A DNA stretch of 64,000 nt. Origin: CAVVEQ01 sp963828855. GTDB lineage: Bacteria > Chloroflexota > Anaerolineae > Anaerolineales > Anaerolineaceae. Positions within the stretch are counted from its first letter, which is position 1. Each line of letters starts with the position of its first letter. The translations under genes were made by a program, and so were the position numbers. Shown here one piece after another: positions 8,024 through 17,027 of this stretch. The stretch covers positions 286,719-350,718 of the forward strand of contig CAWHGB010000005.1 of assembly GCA_963828855.1 (NCBI GenBank), in the 5' to 3' direction. The notes beneath the pieces are model-generated. The model was given only the letters and a program-made list of their open reading frames with translations. It was not told the origin of the DNA and made no database searches.

Positions 8024-8880
8024 GCCGTGCAATGCGGATCTATTACTTTGCTATCCTGGGGGCAATTGGCGGGTTGCTCGCCTGGCAGGTGAGCAATTAC
8101 CTCGGGTTGTCGTTTTTCGGCAACCTGTATATAAGCGAGCTGGGTGTGGGAGCGCTGATCGGCTTTCTGATCGGTGGGTGCATCGGGCTTTCCGATGGAT
8201 TGATGACCAGAAACTATCACCAGATGTGGCAATCGGGGCTGGCAAGCGGCCTGCTTGGCATGGCTGGTGGTGCCGTTGGGCTGCCGATCGCGGAAGCTGT
8301 TTTCCAGATGACTGGCGGGATGCTTTTCAGCCGGATGATCGGCTGGGGCATCTTCGGGCTGGCGATCGGGTTCGCCGGTGGAATCAAAGGCGGCTCGCAA
8401 GCCTGGAAAAGCGCGTTAGGAGGTCTTCTGGGGGGAGCTGTGGGGGTGCTTCTGCTGGAGGTTTTTCGCACGCTCGTCAAATCCCCGGTCTATGGAAAGG
8501 GTGCGGGGTTGCTTTTGCTGGGCGCGGGGATCGGTGGGTGCATCGCACTCTTTACCTACCTGCTCACCCGTGCCTGGTTCGAGGTGACCAGCGGCAAGAT
8601 GCAGGGCACCGAGTTCATCCTGGATAAATTCCTGAAGAAAGGCGGACCCGCGGCTTTCATCGGCAGCTCCGCGATGAAATCCGATATCGTCCTGCCTGAC
8701 CCGGATATTGCCCCCCAACATGCCATCCTGCGCGGGGCGGATACATACTTCCTCTTAAAAGACCTGAGTCTCGGGGGAACCTTCATCGACGGCAGAAAGG
8801 TCGAGGAGGCTTCGTTGCGGGACGGGCAGACGATCAGCCTGGGACACACGAAGGTCATTTACCGGGAGAAGAGAGGCTAA
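8020..8880 (+). CDS. Polytopic membrane protein with C-terminal FHA-like domain
   Basis: The start at 8020 (MSRAMRIYYFAILGAIGG) is preferred over 8011 because AAGGAGG ends ten bases upstream and the ATGA overlap with the JAB gene is typical. The first 190 residues hold about six to eight glycine-rich hydrophobic helices. Residues about 200-286 look like an FHA fold: FIGSSAMKSDIVLPDPDIAP, QHAIL, then DLSLGGTFIDGRKV. FHA domains bind phosphothreonine, but here the usual Gly-Arg is Gly-Ser, the Ser-x-x-His is Pro-Gln-His, and Asn-Gly-Thr is Gly-Gly-Thr, so phosphopeptide binding is doubtful. It may scaffold the conjugation machinery at the membrane. Function is inferred from the operon. Confidence 0.75.
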   Translation: MSRAMRIYYFAILGAIGGLLAWQVSNYLGLSFFGNLYISELGVGALIGFLIGGCIGLSDGLMTRNYHQMWQSGLASGLLGMAGGAVGLPIAEAVFQMTGGMLFSRMIGWGIFGLAIGFAGGIKGGSQAWKSALGGLLGGAVGVLLLEVFRTLVKSPVYGKGAGLLLLGAGIGGCIALFTYLLTRAWFEVTSGKMQGTEFILDKFLKKGGPAAFIGSSAMKSDIVLPDPDIAPQHAILRGADTYFLLKDLSLGGTFIDGRKVEEASLRDGQTISLGHTKVIYREKRG

Positions 8881-8882
8881 CC

Positions 8883-10028
8883 ATGAACAAGATCATTTCA
8901 AGAATTTTCGCCTTTTTCATCTGCCTGGGATTGATCCTTTCTGTGTCGGCAGCACCGGTGTATGCCGAGGATGAGCCGGTTGTGCGGATCACCCAGGTGG
9001 ATACCTCGCGATTCCCGCTGGTGACGGTCTATATCTCGGTCACCGACGCGAACGGGCAGCCCCTGCCGGTAAACCCAGGGGCACTGGTGGTGATGGAGAA
9101 CGGCAAGGCGGTCGAAGCGCAACTTTTACAGGGTTCAGGTGAAGCGGGTCCGGTCACAACGCTCCTGGTTATGGATACCTCGGGAAGCATGGCCACTGGC
9201 AAGAAACTGATTCACGCCAAAGAGGTGGCAAAGGATTTCATCGGCCGCATGCGCGCAGGCGACCAGACCGGCATCCTGGCTTTCAACACGGATCTGACTC
9301 TTTCCCAGGCTGTGACGGATGATACCCAAGCGCTCAATAACGCCATCGATAAACTCGCCGCGAAGGGCGATACCGCCATGTACGATGCCCTGGTGAAGGG
9401 TGAGGACGTCCTGTCGGATGTGCCCGGGCGGAAGGCGATCGTTGCGCTGACCGACGGGATGGATAACCGCAGCTCCATCGGAGCCGCGGAGGTGATTGGT
9501 AAGATCGCGGCCAGCGGGTTGACAATTTCAACCATCGGCCTGGGCGACGCGAATCAGACTGGCGGGAGCCAGACCGCGCTGGATGAAAAAGCGCTGAAGT
9601 ACCTGGCGGAAAATAGCGGCGGGCTGTATAGCTTTGCCAAGGATCCCGCAGCACTGGCTGCGATCTATGAGCTCTACCAGCGCGGGCTGCAGAGCGAGTA
9701 CGCGGTGACCTACACCTCACCCTCCGACCTGCGTGATGGGCTCAACCGTGCGCTCTCGGTCTCGCTAAACGAGCAGGCGTCCGCGGCGCCGGCGAACTAC
9801 AACCCCGGCGGGCTGGTGCCCGAGGTGGGCCAACCGGCTGCGTGGGGGGCGTTCCTTGGGATGCTGGGATTCCTCGTGCTGCTGCTCTTCGCACCAACGA
9901 TTATCAAAGAGGTGCGAATCCGAAGGGAAACTGCACCCGCGAAAACCGCAAAACCCTCCAAAGGAGCCGAACCTTCAGGGAAAGTGAAGCTGAAGGAAGC
10001 GCCTCCGAAGAGGATCAAGTTGAAGTAG
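8883..10028 (+). CDS. Secreted/membrane-anchored von Willebrand factor A (VWA) domain protein
   Basis: 381 residues. The N-terminus is a Sec signal (MNKIISRIFAFFICLGLILS, cut near VYA-ED). A VWA domain follows with an intact MIDAS metal site, DTSGS at 98-102, a Thr in the KGDTAMYDAL loop, and ALTDGMDN. A single hydrophobic helix near 320-340 (AFLGMLGFLVLLLFAP) is followed by a basic Lys/Pro-rich tail. So the VWA domain faces outside and the short tail faces the cytoplasm. It starts two bases after the FHA gene stop and ends just before a strong terminator, so it belongs to the ubiquitin-like operon. It could be a target, a sensor or an anchor; no homologue of known role was recognised. Confidence 0.8.
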   Translation: MNKIISRIFAFFICLGLILSVSAAPVYAEDEPVVRITQVDTSRFPLVTVYISVTDANGQPLPVNPGALVVMENGKAVEAQLLQGSGEAGPVTTLLVMDTSGSMATGKKLIHAKEVAKDFIGRMRAGDQTGILAFNTDLTLSQAVTDDTQALNNAIDKLAAKGDTAMYDALVKGEDVLSDVPGRKAIVALTDGMDNRSSIGAAEVIGKIAASGLTISTIGLGDANQTGGSQTALDEKALKYLAENSGGLYSFAKDPAALAAIYELYQRGLQSEYAVTYTSPSDLRDGLNRALSVSLNEQASAAPANYNPGGLVPEVGQPAAWGAFLGMLGFLVLLLFAPTIIKEVRIRRETAPAKTAKPSKGAEPSGKVKLKEAPPKRIKLK

Positions 10029-10033
10029 AAGTG

Positions 10034-10059
10034 AAATGCCCGGGCAACCGGGCATTTTT
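10034..10059 (+). terminator. Intrinsic terminator of the ubiquitin-like operon
   Basis: ATGCCCGG and CCGGGCAT pair around a GCAA loop, extended by A-T pairs, and the descending arm runs into TTTTT. It begins six bases after the VWA stop codon. It closes a transcript running from the promoter at 3604. Confidence 0.9.
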
Positions 10060-10174
10060 GTCTATTAAAAGCACATTCTTAGGAGTGCCAGCATCGACCA
10101 GCGCGATGTCACAAAATATGGGCTACATTAGGAAAATAAGGTCGTGTTATTAACCCCGATTGAAAATCAATAGT

Positions 10175-10730
10175 CTATTCGAGATTTTCCAGACCACGGT
10201 TTTCCCCGGCAAGGTACCTGGCAGTGTTCACGTTTCGTACGGTCATCAACTGGTAATGAGGATGGGAGATGATCTTGCTGAGATGGCTTTTATATAGGTT
10301 TTTTCGGTCGAGATTCCAGACGATAGCCCCCGGCACGTAGAATAGATTAATAAAATCCCATTTCACTGGTAGATCAGAGAGGACCTTTTCTGTATCTATT
10401 TCCGGGAAGAGAAATGCCACATCCGTTCTTTGCTCATCATTATTTTTCCAGGCGGCTGGGATGGACTTGACGATTCTTAGTCATTTCTCCTACCGACTTT
10501 ATCAAGGTGGGGATCTCAAACCCCAACTCTTTTTTCAAACCAGTTTCCACCTTCCTGCGTATCTCTACAGCATCCTCTCCTGTTTCAAACAGAATATTCC
10601 CGGAGTTGAGATAGGAGGAAACCCGAATATACCCCTGCCGCTCAAAAAGCTGCCTGAGTGTTCCCATTTCCACGCGGCGCAGTGTACCTACGTTGATACC
10701 TCGTAGGAGGGCAATGTATTGTATTTTCAT
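10175..10730 (-). CDS. DUF1697 family protein, frameshifted
   Basis: MKIQYIALLRGINVGTLRRV at the N-terminus, with SGNILFET and KKELGFEIPTLIKS, is the DUF1697 signature, a family of about 180 residues without assigned biochemical function. The frame breaks near 10465 in the region that should read IPAAWKNNDEQRTDVAFLFP; the rest (FPEIDTEKVLSDL ... VRNVNTARYL) continues in another frame to TAG at 10175-10177. The total repaired length, about 184 residues, is normal. It is convergent with the VWA gene and transcribed alone. A one-base sequence error is likelier than decay because both halves are fully conserved. Confidence 0.82.
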
Positions 10731-10895
10731 TGATATTTGAATGTGTACCTTTACTGTAATTTAACAGATGTTCTTTGGGTGAAGCGTTCTGCGAAACCCG
10801 CCGCAAAAAAATCACTCATAAAACGCTTCCACCTAACAGATGATATTCCAGGGAATGCATAGGTAAGTTCGAGTAGAAGTTAGTCTTGTATTATT

Positions 10896-11750
10896 TTAGA
10901 CGGATCGCAATGTAATCAGCGTGATCTCCGGCCTGCAGTTCCAGCGCAGCCAGACCACGTTGACCCCCAGCCCGCGGTTGACGTGCAGAACCATATCCTT
11001 CACCTGGTAGGTTCCAGAATAATATTTCCTGAAGTAATTCCCGCGGATGGGCACACCCAGGAAGGGCAGCGCTACCTGCCCGCCGTGGGAATGCCCGGAG
11101 ACCTGCAGCGCGAATTTCCCTGTCGCGGCAGCCTGGTCGGCAAAATCCGGCTCATGCACCAGCAGGATACCAGGGGTCGAGCCGGGCGGAATCTTCGCCA
11201 GCACCTGGTCCAGCCTATCGGCGTGCACCTTAACCGAATCCACCCCCGCGATCCACAATTCGGCTTTGCCTTTCTTGATCGGAATGGCATCATTCGCGAG
11301 ATCGGTGACCCCGGCTTGTTTCAATACCTGCCTTACCTTGCTAGCCCCCGCCCAGTGGTCGTGGTTGCCAAGCGAGACCACCACGCCATCTTTTGCCTTC
11401 AGGGCTCTTAAATTCTCGGCGAGCGGCGCGGCGAAGCGCTCCAGGTCGTAGGAGACCAGGTCCCCTGGGATGGCGATCAAGTCGGGTTCGAGCGTGTTAA
11501 CCATCCCTACCACGCCCGCCAGGCGCGCGGGGGTTAGCCATTGACCCAGGTGCAGGTCGGCGATGACCGCCACCCGGTAGCCGTCGAAGGCTTTATCCAG
11601 ACCGCGGATATGGACCGTCAGAGTGACGGTATCGAAGGCTTTGGGGTTGAAGCCATCCGCGCGAAAGACCGATTGCATCCGGGCGCTAGCCAATTGGATC
11701 TGTCTGCGCAGGTGGAAATTCTTCTCGTTCGGTTCCCTGATTTCGCTCAT
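10896..11750 (-). CDS. Calcineurin-like metallophosphoesterase (YkuE/YaeI-like)
   Basis: 284 residues with all blocks of the dinuclear metallophosphoesterase fold: ADLHLGQ near 70, a GD box (PGDLVSYDLE), GNHDHWAG, and GHSHGGQVALP near 225. Members of the YkuE/YaeI branch act on membrane-associated phosphodiesters such as UDP-2,3-diacylglucosamine or related lipids, although the exact substrate is not visible here. No signal peptide or N-terminal helix is obvious, so it is probably cytoplasmic. It is divergent from the acyl-ACP thioesterase gene with about 60 nt between. The frame is intact. Confidence 0.85.
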   Translation of the reverse strand: MSEIREPNEKNFHLRRQIQLASARMQSVFRADGFNPKAFDTVTLTVHIRGLDKAFDGYRVAVIADLHLGQWLTPARLAGVVGMVNTLEPDLIAIPGDLVSYDLERFAAPLAENLRALKAKDGVVVSLGNHDHWAGASKVRQVLKQAGVTDLANDAIPIKKGKAELWIAGVDSVKVHADRLDQVLAKIPPGSTPGILLVHEPDFADQAAATGKFALQVSGHSHGGQVALPFLGVPIRGNYFRKYYSGTYQVKDMVLHVNRGLGVNVVWLRWNCRPEITLITLRSV

Positions 11751-11810
11751 AAAATTTCCTGTATTGAGAATACCACAATCCCTCTAAACCCGGATACAAT
11801 CAAGCCCGTT

Positions 11811-12581
11811 ATGTTGGAGACCTCCATGCAAAAAACCGCCTTCCTCACCGTGCAGGCATTCGTCGAAACACAAAATGTGGATTTCCTGGGCTTGTGGCGC
11901 CCCTCCCGCATGCTGGAGCACCTGATCGATACCGCCTCCAAACATGCCGCCATCCTGGGCTATAGCTACGAAGACCTGGTGCAGCAGCGCATCGTCTGGG
12001 TGCTCTCGCGACTTAACGTACATTTCTACCGTCGCCCGGGGATCGGCGAGGAAGTCTCCACCCGAACCTGGATCAAGGGCATCCAGCAGAAGCTCTTTTT
12101 CCTGCGCGATTTTGAAATGAAGGATAAGACTGGCGAACGAGTGCTGGCGGCATCCTTCGCCTGGCTTCTGATCGATACCGGCACGCGGCGCATCCTACCG
12201 GCTGCCTCCATGCGGGTGACCCTGCCCGACCCCCACGGAGAAAGTGCCCTGGATGAGCCGCTGGAGAAGCTCAACGCACCGGAAGGGATGCCGGAGGCTT
12301 TCAGCACACCGGTCACATATGGGATCGTCGATATCCTCGGCCACGCCACCTCCGCGCGTTATGTGGATTGGATTTTCGACTGTTTCCCCCTGGAGACATA
12401 CCGGGAGAAGCAAGTTTCGCAGCTCCGGCTCAATTTCATCCACGAGGTTCTGCCCACCGAGCGGGTTTCCATCCGCGCGGCCAGGCAGGAGGGAACTGAC
12501 CCGGAGAATTGGCTGATTGCTGGGGAAAACCTGAGCAGCGGTGAACGGGCATTTGAAGCAGCCTTGACCTGGGCGAACTAA
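11811..12581 (+). CDS. Acyl-ACP thioesterase family protein
   Basis: 256 residues with a double hot-dog arrangement. Conserved elements include the N-terminal block QTAFLTVQAFVETQ-like, ASKHAAILGYSYEDL, RLNVHFYRRPGIGEEV followed by TRTWIKG, and in the second repeat DILGHATSARYVDWIFDCF, where Asn/His of the plant and bacterial acyl-ACP thioesterase active site is expected; here DILGH replaces DxNxH. It would release free fatty acids from acyl carrier protein. The start is ATG 11811 or the in-frame ATG 11826. Monocistronic, intact frame, no clear promoter. Confidence 0.78.
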   Translation: MLETSMQKTAFLTVQAFVETQNVDFLGLWRPSRMLEHLIDTASKHAAILGYSYEDLVQQRIVWVLSRLNVHFYRRPGIGEEVSTRTWIKGIQQKLFFLRDFEMKDKTGERVLAASFAWLLIDTGTRRILPAASMRVTLPDPHGESALDEPLEKLNAPEGMPEAFSTPVTYGIVDILGHATSARYVDWIFDCFPLETYREKQVSQLRLNFIHEVLPTERVSIRAARQEGTDPENWLIAGENLSSGERAFEAALTWAN

Positions 12582-12780
12582 GAAAACCAAAATTTTTAAC
12601 CACGAAATAACCGAAAAACACGAAAAAACCGCATTGTTTTAATGATGGATGACAGGAATAAAACCGCCCAACAAAAACCGAATTGTTGATGCCGGGAACA
12701 AAAACGGTTCCCGCCCTACGCCGAGATGTTTTTTCCAGACAACCATTCAACCAATCAACCAATCCAACTCTTCTCCCCTC

Positions 12781-12809
12781 TTGAAAAACGATAACAAACG
12801 TGCAATAAT
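12781..12809 (+). promoter_or_regulatory. Promoter of the DeoR-controlled sugar operon
   Basis: TTGAAA at 12781-12786, a 17-nt spacer and AATAAT at 12804-12809. The expected start of transcription falls near 12816, in the centre of the dyad described next. The preceding gap (12582-12780) holds no gene that I can support. Confidence 0.6.
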
Positions 12810-12840
12810 AATCATGAATATGATTGTTTATGAGCGTTTG
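12795..12840. promoter_or_regulatory. Long dyad, likely DeoR-family operator
   Basis: A dyad centred at 12817.5: inner arms AATCAT/ATGATT (12810-12825) and outer arms CAAACG/CGTTTG (12795-12800 and 12835-12840), with several additional symmetric bases between. It covers the -10 box, the transcription start and the leader just ahead of the regulator's start codon, as expected for an autoregulated DeoR-type repressor. Confidence 0.55.
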
Positions 12841-12842
12841 AT

Positions 12843-13617
12843 TTGAATACCTCCATTTCCAGCCAGGAACGCCAGAATGAGATCCTGCAGGTTCTCCTGC
12901 GCGGACAGCGCATCAGCACCGGAGATATCTGCGTGCAATTCGGCATTTCAGAAGCCACCGCCCGCCGCGACCTGGAAACGCTTGAGCAGGCTGGCAAGAT
13001 CCAGCGGGTGCATGGCGGGGCGATCCTGCCTGCAGGGATGCCGCCCGAGCTGCCCATCCTGCAGCGCCAGGATGAACAGTTGAGCGAGAAGATGAGCATC
13101 GGGCGCGCGGCAGCCGCCCTGGTGGAGGATGGCGAGACGGTCTTCCTCGGTTCCGGTTCCACGGTACTTGAAGTTGCCCGCGCGCTGCGAGGTCGGCAAA
13201 AGTTGACCGTGATCACCAATTCGCTGCCGGTGATCAACGCCCTGGCCGGGCAGGAGGGCATCAGCCTGGTCTGCCTGGGCGGGATGCTGCGCGAGTGCGA
13301 GCTCTCTTTCATCGGGCACATCACCGAGCAATCGCTGGCGGAAGTGCGTGCGGATAAGGTCATCATGGGCACGCGCGCGATCAGCCTGGAGCACGGGTTG
13401 ACGCATGAATACCTGCCCGAGACGCTCACCGACCGGGCAATCTTTAAGGTCAGGGCGTGAGGTGGTGATCGTCACCGACCATACCAAGTTCGGTCGCGAA
13501 GCCACCGCGCTGCTCGCGCCGCTCAACGCCATCCAAACAATCGTGACCGACAGACAGATCCCGCCGGATTTCCTGAAAGCCGCCCGCAAGGCAGGCATTC
13601 GCGTGGTGACCGCGTAA
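12843..13617 (+). CDS. DeoR-family transcriptional regulator (AgaR/GlpR-like), frameshifted
   Basis: The N-terminal helix-turn-helix reads RQNEILQVLLRGQRISTGDI then FGISEATARRDLETLEQAGK, with the VHGGAI motif typical of DeoR/GlpR proteins. The C-terminal sugar-phosphate sensing domain has VFLGSGSTVLEVARAL and LTVITNSLPVINAL. Start is a TTG at 12843 by homology of the N-terminus. A one-base shift near 13450 interrupts it; the remaining segment VVIVTDHTKFGREATALLAP and on to TAA 13615-13617 completes a normal 258-residue protein. It heads an operon for galactose-type sugars and probably responds to a phosphorylated intermediate such as tagatose phosphate. Confidence 0.85.
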
Positions 13618-13621
13618 AAAA

Positions 13622-14662
13622 ATGGACCTCGAGCGGTTCTTTCCCCAATCCAAGCTGCAGGTGCCACAGACCGATGTACCCCGGCCGCGCTTTCCGGCCA
13701 TCGACGCGCACAATCACCTCGGGGAGGATTTCGGCGGAGGTTGGGAGAACCAGCCGTTTGAGGAGCTGATCGACTTGCTCGATGAAGCCGGGATCGCGCG
13801 TTACGTCGATCTCGACGGCGGCTGGGGCGAGGAGCTGCTCGATTCTCATTTAAAACTTTTTAAAGAGCGCGCTCCGCAGCGATTCCAGGTTTTTGGTGGC
13901 GTGGATTGGTCACGCTGGCATGACCTGGGCGAGCAATTCCCCGATTGGGCTGCCTGCCAGGCTGCGGGTACAAAAAGAACGCGGGGCGGAGGGTTTGAAG
14001 ATCTGGAAGCCCTTCGGGCTGCACGTGAAGGACCACAACGGAAAGCTGATGGATGTGGACGACCCGCGCCTGGCTCCCATCTGGGCGACAGCCGGCGAGT
14101 TGGGGCTTCCGGTGATGATCCACGTAGCCGACCCGGTGGCATTCTTCGATCCTATCGATGAAACCAACGAGCGTTGGGAGGAGTTAGGCGCGCATCCAGA
14201 TTGGGCGTTTACCAGCCCACCCTTCCCGCCATTTATACACATTTTGGAGGGGCTGGCCAACCTGGTCTCCGCCCACCCGCGAACCACCTTCATCGGCGCG
14301 CACGTGGGGTGTTACGCTGAGAATCTGGCCTGGGTCGGCGCTCTGCTGGAACGCTGCCCGAATTTCTACGTGGATATCTCCGGGCGGATCGGGGAGCTGG
14401 GCCGCCAGCCCTATACGGCGCGCAAGTTTTTCCTCCGCTATTCCGACCGCATCCTCTTTGGCTCGGATATGGGTCCCTACCCGGAAGCCTATAAGACTCA
14501 TCTACCGCTTCCTGGAGACGGAGGACGAGTATTTCAACTACAACCTGACCCCCAACCCCGCCCAGGGGCGCTGGTATGCCTACGGGATCAATCTGCCGGA
14601 GGAAGTGCTTGAATAAAGTGTATTTTGAAAATGCCGTGCGGGTGCTGGGTACCCCGCGATGA
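13622..14662 (+). CDS. Amidohydrolase family 2 (TIM-barrel metal hydrolase), several frameshifts
   Basis: The N-terminus PRFPAIDAHNHLGEDFGG carries the HxH-like metal motif (HNH) of amidohydrolase-2 enzymes. GLKIWKPFGLHVKD, ELGLPVMIHVADPVAFFDP, HPRTTFIGAHVGCYAENL, and RILFGSDMGPYPEAY give the remaining metal-binding strands (His, His, Asp). The frame changes near 13960, 14495 and 14613; the last part in restored frame is IYRFLETEDEYFNYNLTP and ends with KVYFENAVRVLGTPR, the usual C-terminal helix of this family, with TGA 14660-14662. Substrate unknown. The location between the regulator and the SIS isomerase suggests it hydrolyses a lactone or an amide within sugar breakdown, but that is inference. 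Confidence 0.8.
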
Positions 14663-14688
14663 GAAAACAAACAAGGAATTATAACACA

Positions 14689-15711
14689 ATGGACTGGAAA
14701 CAAACATTCACCTGGCAGGAGATCCAATCCCAACCGGAAGCCTGGGAAGCAGCGCTTCGTAAACTGCACGAATATTCAGTTGACCCTGCTGCGCAAAAAC
14801 CGGCAGAGGGCGAGGTGATCTTCACCGGCTGCGGCTCCACTTATTACCTTGCGCTTTCTGCTGCCGCAGTCACGCAAGCGCTCACCGGGCTCAGGAGCCG
14901 GGCATTGCCCGCCTCCGAGCTCTGGCTGAATCCTGCTTCCTCCTATCCGCAAGGGAAAACCACCCTGGTGGCGGTTTCGCGCTCGGGCGAGACGACTGAG
15001 ACGCTGAATGCCTGCCGGTCCTTCCTGGAGGGTAAACGAGGCGACTTGCTCACCTTTTCCTGTTACGCCGATCAACCCTTGGCGAAGATGGGCAGCCTGA
15101 ATATTGTGCTGGATTCCGCCCAGGAGCGCTCGGTGGCGCAGACGCGCGCGTTATCCACGCTCTTCCTGGGCAGCCTGGCGCTGGCTGCCCACTGGTCCGG
15201 TGGTGGCGAGTTGATTGACCACCTCGCACGCCTGCCGGGACTCGGGCGGAGCATGCTGGAACGCCACGCCTCGCTCGCTGCGGAACTGGGCGCTGATCCT
15301 GCCGCTGACCGGTTTTACTGGCTGGGCAGCGGCAGTCGTTACGGCCTTGCCTGCGAAGCCAGTCTGAAAATGAAGGAAATGAGCCTGACCCACTCCGAGC
15401 CTTTCCACATCCTGGAGTTCCGCCATGGTCCCAAGAGCATGGTGACCCCCTCAGCGCGGGTGGTTGGGCTGGTTTCCGGGGCAAATGCCGCCCGCGAGCG
15501 ACCCGTGCTGGAGGAAATGCGTGCCCTTGGCGGGCAGGTTTTCTGCGTTTCGGAATCCGATGCCGAGATCGAGTACCGCTCGGGGATTCACGAGCCCTTC
15601 CGCGATATTCTATTCCTACCTTTCGCTCAATCCATCGCATTTCACCGTTCCATTTCCAAAGGATTAAATCCGGATCTACCCACCAATTTGGACCCGGTGG
15701 TCAAACTCTAA
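14689..15711 (+). CDS. SIS-domain sugar isomerase/deaminase (AgaS/GlmS-isomerase-like)
   Basis: Two SIS domains: first with VIFTGCGSTYYLAL, ALPASELWLNPASSYP and VAVSRSGETTETLNA; second with FYWLGSGSRYGLACEASLKM, LEFRHGPKSMV. This is the layout of glucosamine/galactosamine-6-phosphate isomerases (AgaS) and of the isomerase half of GlmS. A likely role is conversion of galactosamine-6-phosphate to tagatose-6-phosphate plus ammonia, in keeping with the downstream kinase and GatZ/KbaZ-like protein. ATG 14689 with AAGGA eleven bases upstream is preferred; ATG 14659, which overlaps the preceding stop, is the alternative. Intact frame. Confidence 0.82.
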   Translation: MDWKQTFTWQEIQSQPEAWEAALRKLHEYSVDPAAQKPAEGEVIFTGCGSTYYLALSAAAVTQALTGLRSRALPASELWLNPASSYPQGKTTLVAVSRSGETTETLNACRSFLEGKRGDLLTFSCYADQPLAKMGSLNIVLDSAQERSVAQTRALSTLFLGSLALAAHWSGGGELIDHLARLPGLGRSMLERHASLAAELGADPAADRFYWLGSGSRYGLACEASLKMKEMSLTHSEPFHILEFRHGPKSMVTPSARVVGLVSGANAARERPVLEEMRALGGQVFCVSESDAEIEYRSGIHEPFRDILFLPFAQSIAFHRSISKGLNPDLPTNLDPVVKL

Positions 15712-15723
15712 AGGAGGAAGGAA

Positions 15724-17007
15724 ATGAAAAAGTTGCTGTTTTCTGTTGCCATGGTCACAATCCTGCTGCTGACGGCCTGCGGGGGCGCCAAGCCTGCCGA
15801 ACAAGCCAGTACAGGTCCTGTGACCATCACCTTCAGCGCCTGGGGAGCGCCGGAGGAATTGGAGGTCTGGAACCAGATCGTTACTGATTTTGAGGCCGCC
15901 AACCCGAACATCAAGGTGAATGTGGAGGTCTCCGACTGGGATGCCTACTGGGATAAACTTAAAACCCAACTGGCTGCCAATACCCCGCCGGATGTTTTCG
16001 CCATGGATGCCCCGCTCTTCCTGGATTACCAGACCCGCGGCGTTCTCGCAAATCTGCAGCCCTACATCGATAAAAACCCGGATATGCTGAAGGACGTCTA
16101 TCCGCAGACTCTGGAAGCCTACAAGACAGCCGATGGCTACTACGGTCTGCCGCGCGATTTCCAGACCATCGTGCTCTTCTACAACAAAGACATGTTCGAC
16201 GCAGCCGGGGTGGCCTATCCTACTGCCGATTGGACCTGGGATGACCTGCGGGCGGCAGCCAAGAAGCTGACCCTGGATACCAATGGGGATGGCACCATCG
16301 ATCAGTACGGCTTTGTCTTCGACCAGTGGGATATGGAGCCCGGCTGGAGCGAAGCGCTCTGGTCGCACGGCGGTGATATCATCAGCGCGGATCATACCAA
16401 GACCCTGGTGGGGGAGCCGGCATCGGTGAAGGGATGGCAGACGCTCTATGACATGGTCTTTGTGGATAAATCCTCCCCGGATGCCAACACCATCGGCCAG
16501 TACGGGCTGGATCTCTTCCAGGCCAAGATCGCGGCGATGACCCCCCTCGGGCACTGGGCGGTTCCCGGCTATGATGGAGCAGGTTTTGCCTATGACGCTG
16601 CTCCCATGCCTGCCGGGGATGCCGGACACGCCACCAGTGTGAACAGCGCAGGGTTCGTGGTGGCCAATGCCAGTAAAAACCAGGACGCAGCCTTCGAGTT
16701 CATCAAGTTCGTGATGAGTGAAGCCGGGCAGAAACGCCTGACGGAGCTCGGGTTTGCCATTCCGGTGCTGAAATCCGTAGCCGAAAGCCCGACATTCCTG
16801 GAGCAGAAGAATTCAAAACTCAACCAGCAGGTCTTCCTGGATTCACTGGCTTTCTCCCACATGAAGCCTGTTTTCAAAGGGTACGACGAATGGGCAGCAG
16901 TGATCGGGGACGGGATGGGAGCTGTTTGGCGCGGCGAGGCTGGATTGGCTGAAACGCTGGCTCAGATTGTACCTGAGGCGGATGCGGTGCTGGCAAAGAA
17001 TAAATAA
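15724..17007 (+). CDS. Sugar ABC transporter substrate-binding lipoprotein (family 1)
   Basis: 427 residues. A lipoprotein signal (MKKLLFSVAMVTILLLTACG) places the lipid-bound Cys at residue 19. The rest is a MalE/UgpB-type binding protein: ITFSAWGAPEELEVWNQIV, DVFAMDAPLFLDYQTRGVL, GLPRDFQTIVLFYNKDMFDA, and SAGFVVANASKNQDAAFEFI. It follows AAAGGAGGAAGGAA and is followed by two permease genes; no ATPase gene is in this operon, so a shared MsiK/UgpC-like ATPase elsewhere is expected. Substrate is inferred from the GH4 neighbour to be an alpha-galactoside or related amino sugar oligomer. Confidence 0.9.
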   Translation: MKKLLFSVAMVTILLLTACGGAKPAEQASTGPVTITFSAWGAPEELEVWNQIVTDFEAANPNIKVNVEVSDWDAYWDKLKTQLAANTPPDVFAMDAPLFLDYQTRGVLANLQPYIDKNPDMLKDVYPQTLEAYKTADGYYGLPRDFQTIVLFYNKDMFDAAGVAYPTADWTWDDLRAAAKKLTLDTNGDGTIDQYGFVFDQWDMEPGWSEALWSHGGDIISADHTKTLVGEPASVKGWQTLYDMVFVDKSSPDANTIGQYGLDLFQAKIAAMTPLGHWAVPGYDGAGFAYDAAPMPAGDAGHATSVNSAGFVVANASKNQDAAFEFIKFVMSEAGQKRLTELGFAIPVLKSVAESPTFLEQKNSKLNQQVFLDSLAFSHMKPVFKGYDEWAAVIGDGMGAVWRGEAGLAETLAQIVPEADAVLAKNK

Positions 17008-17027
17008 AATCATCATGTAGAAAATAG

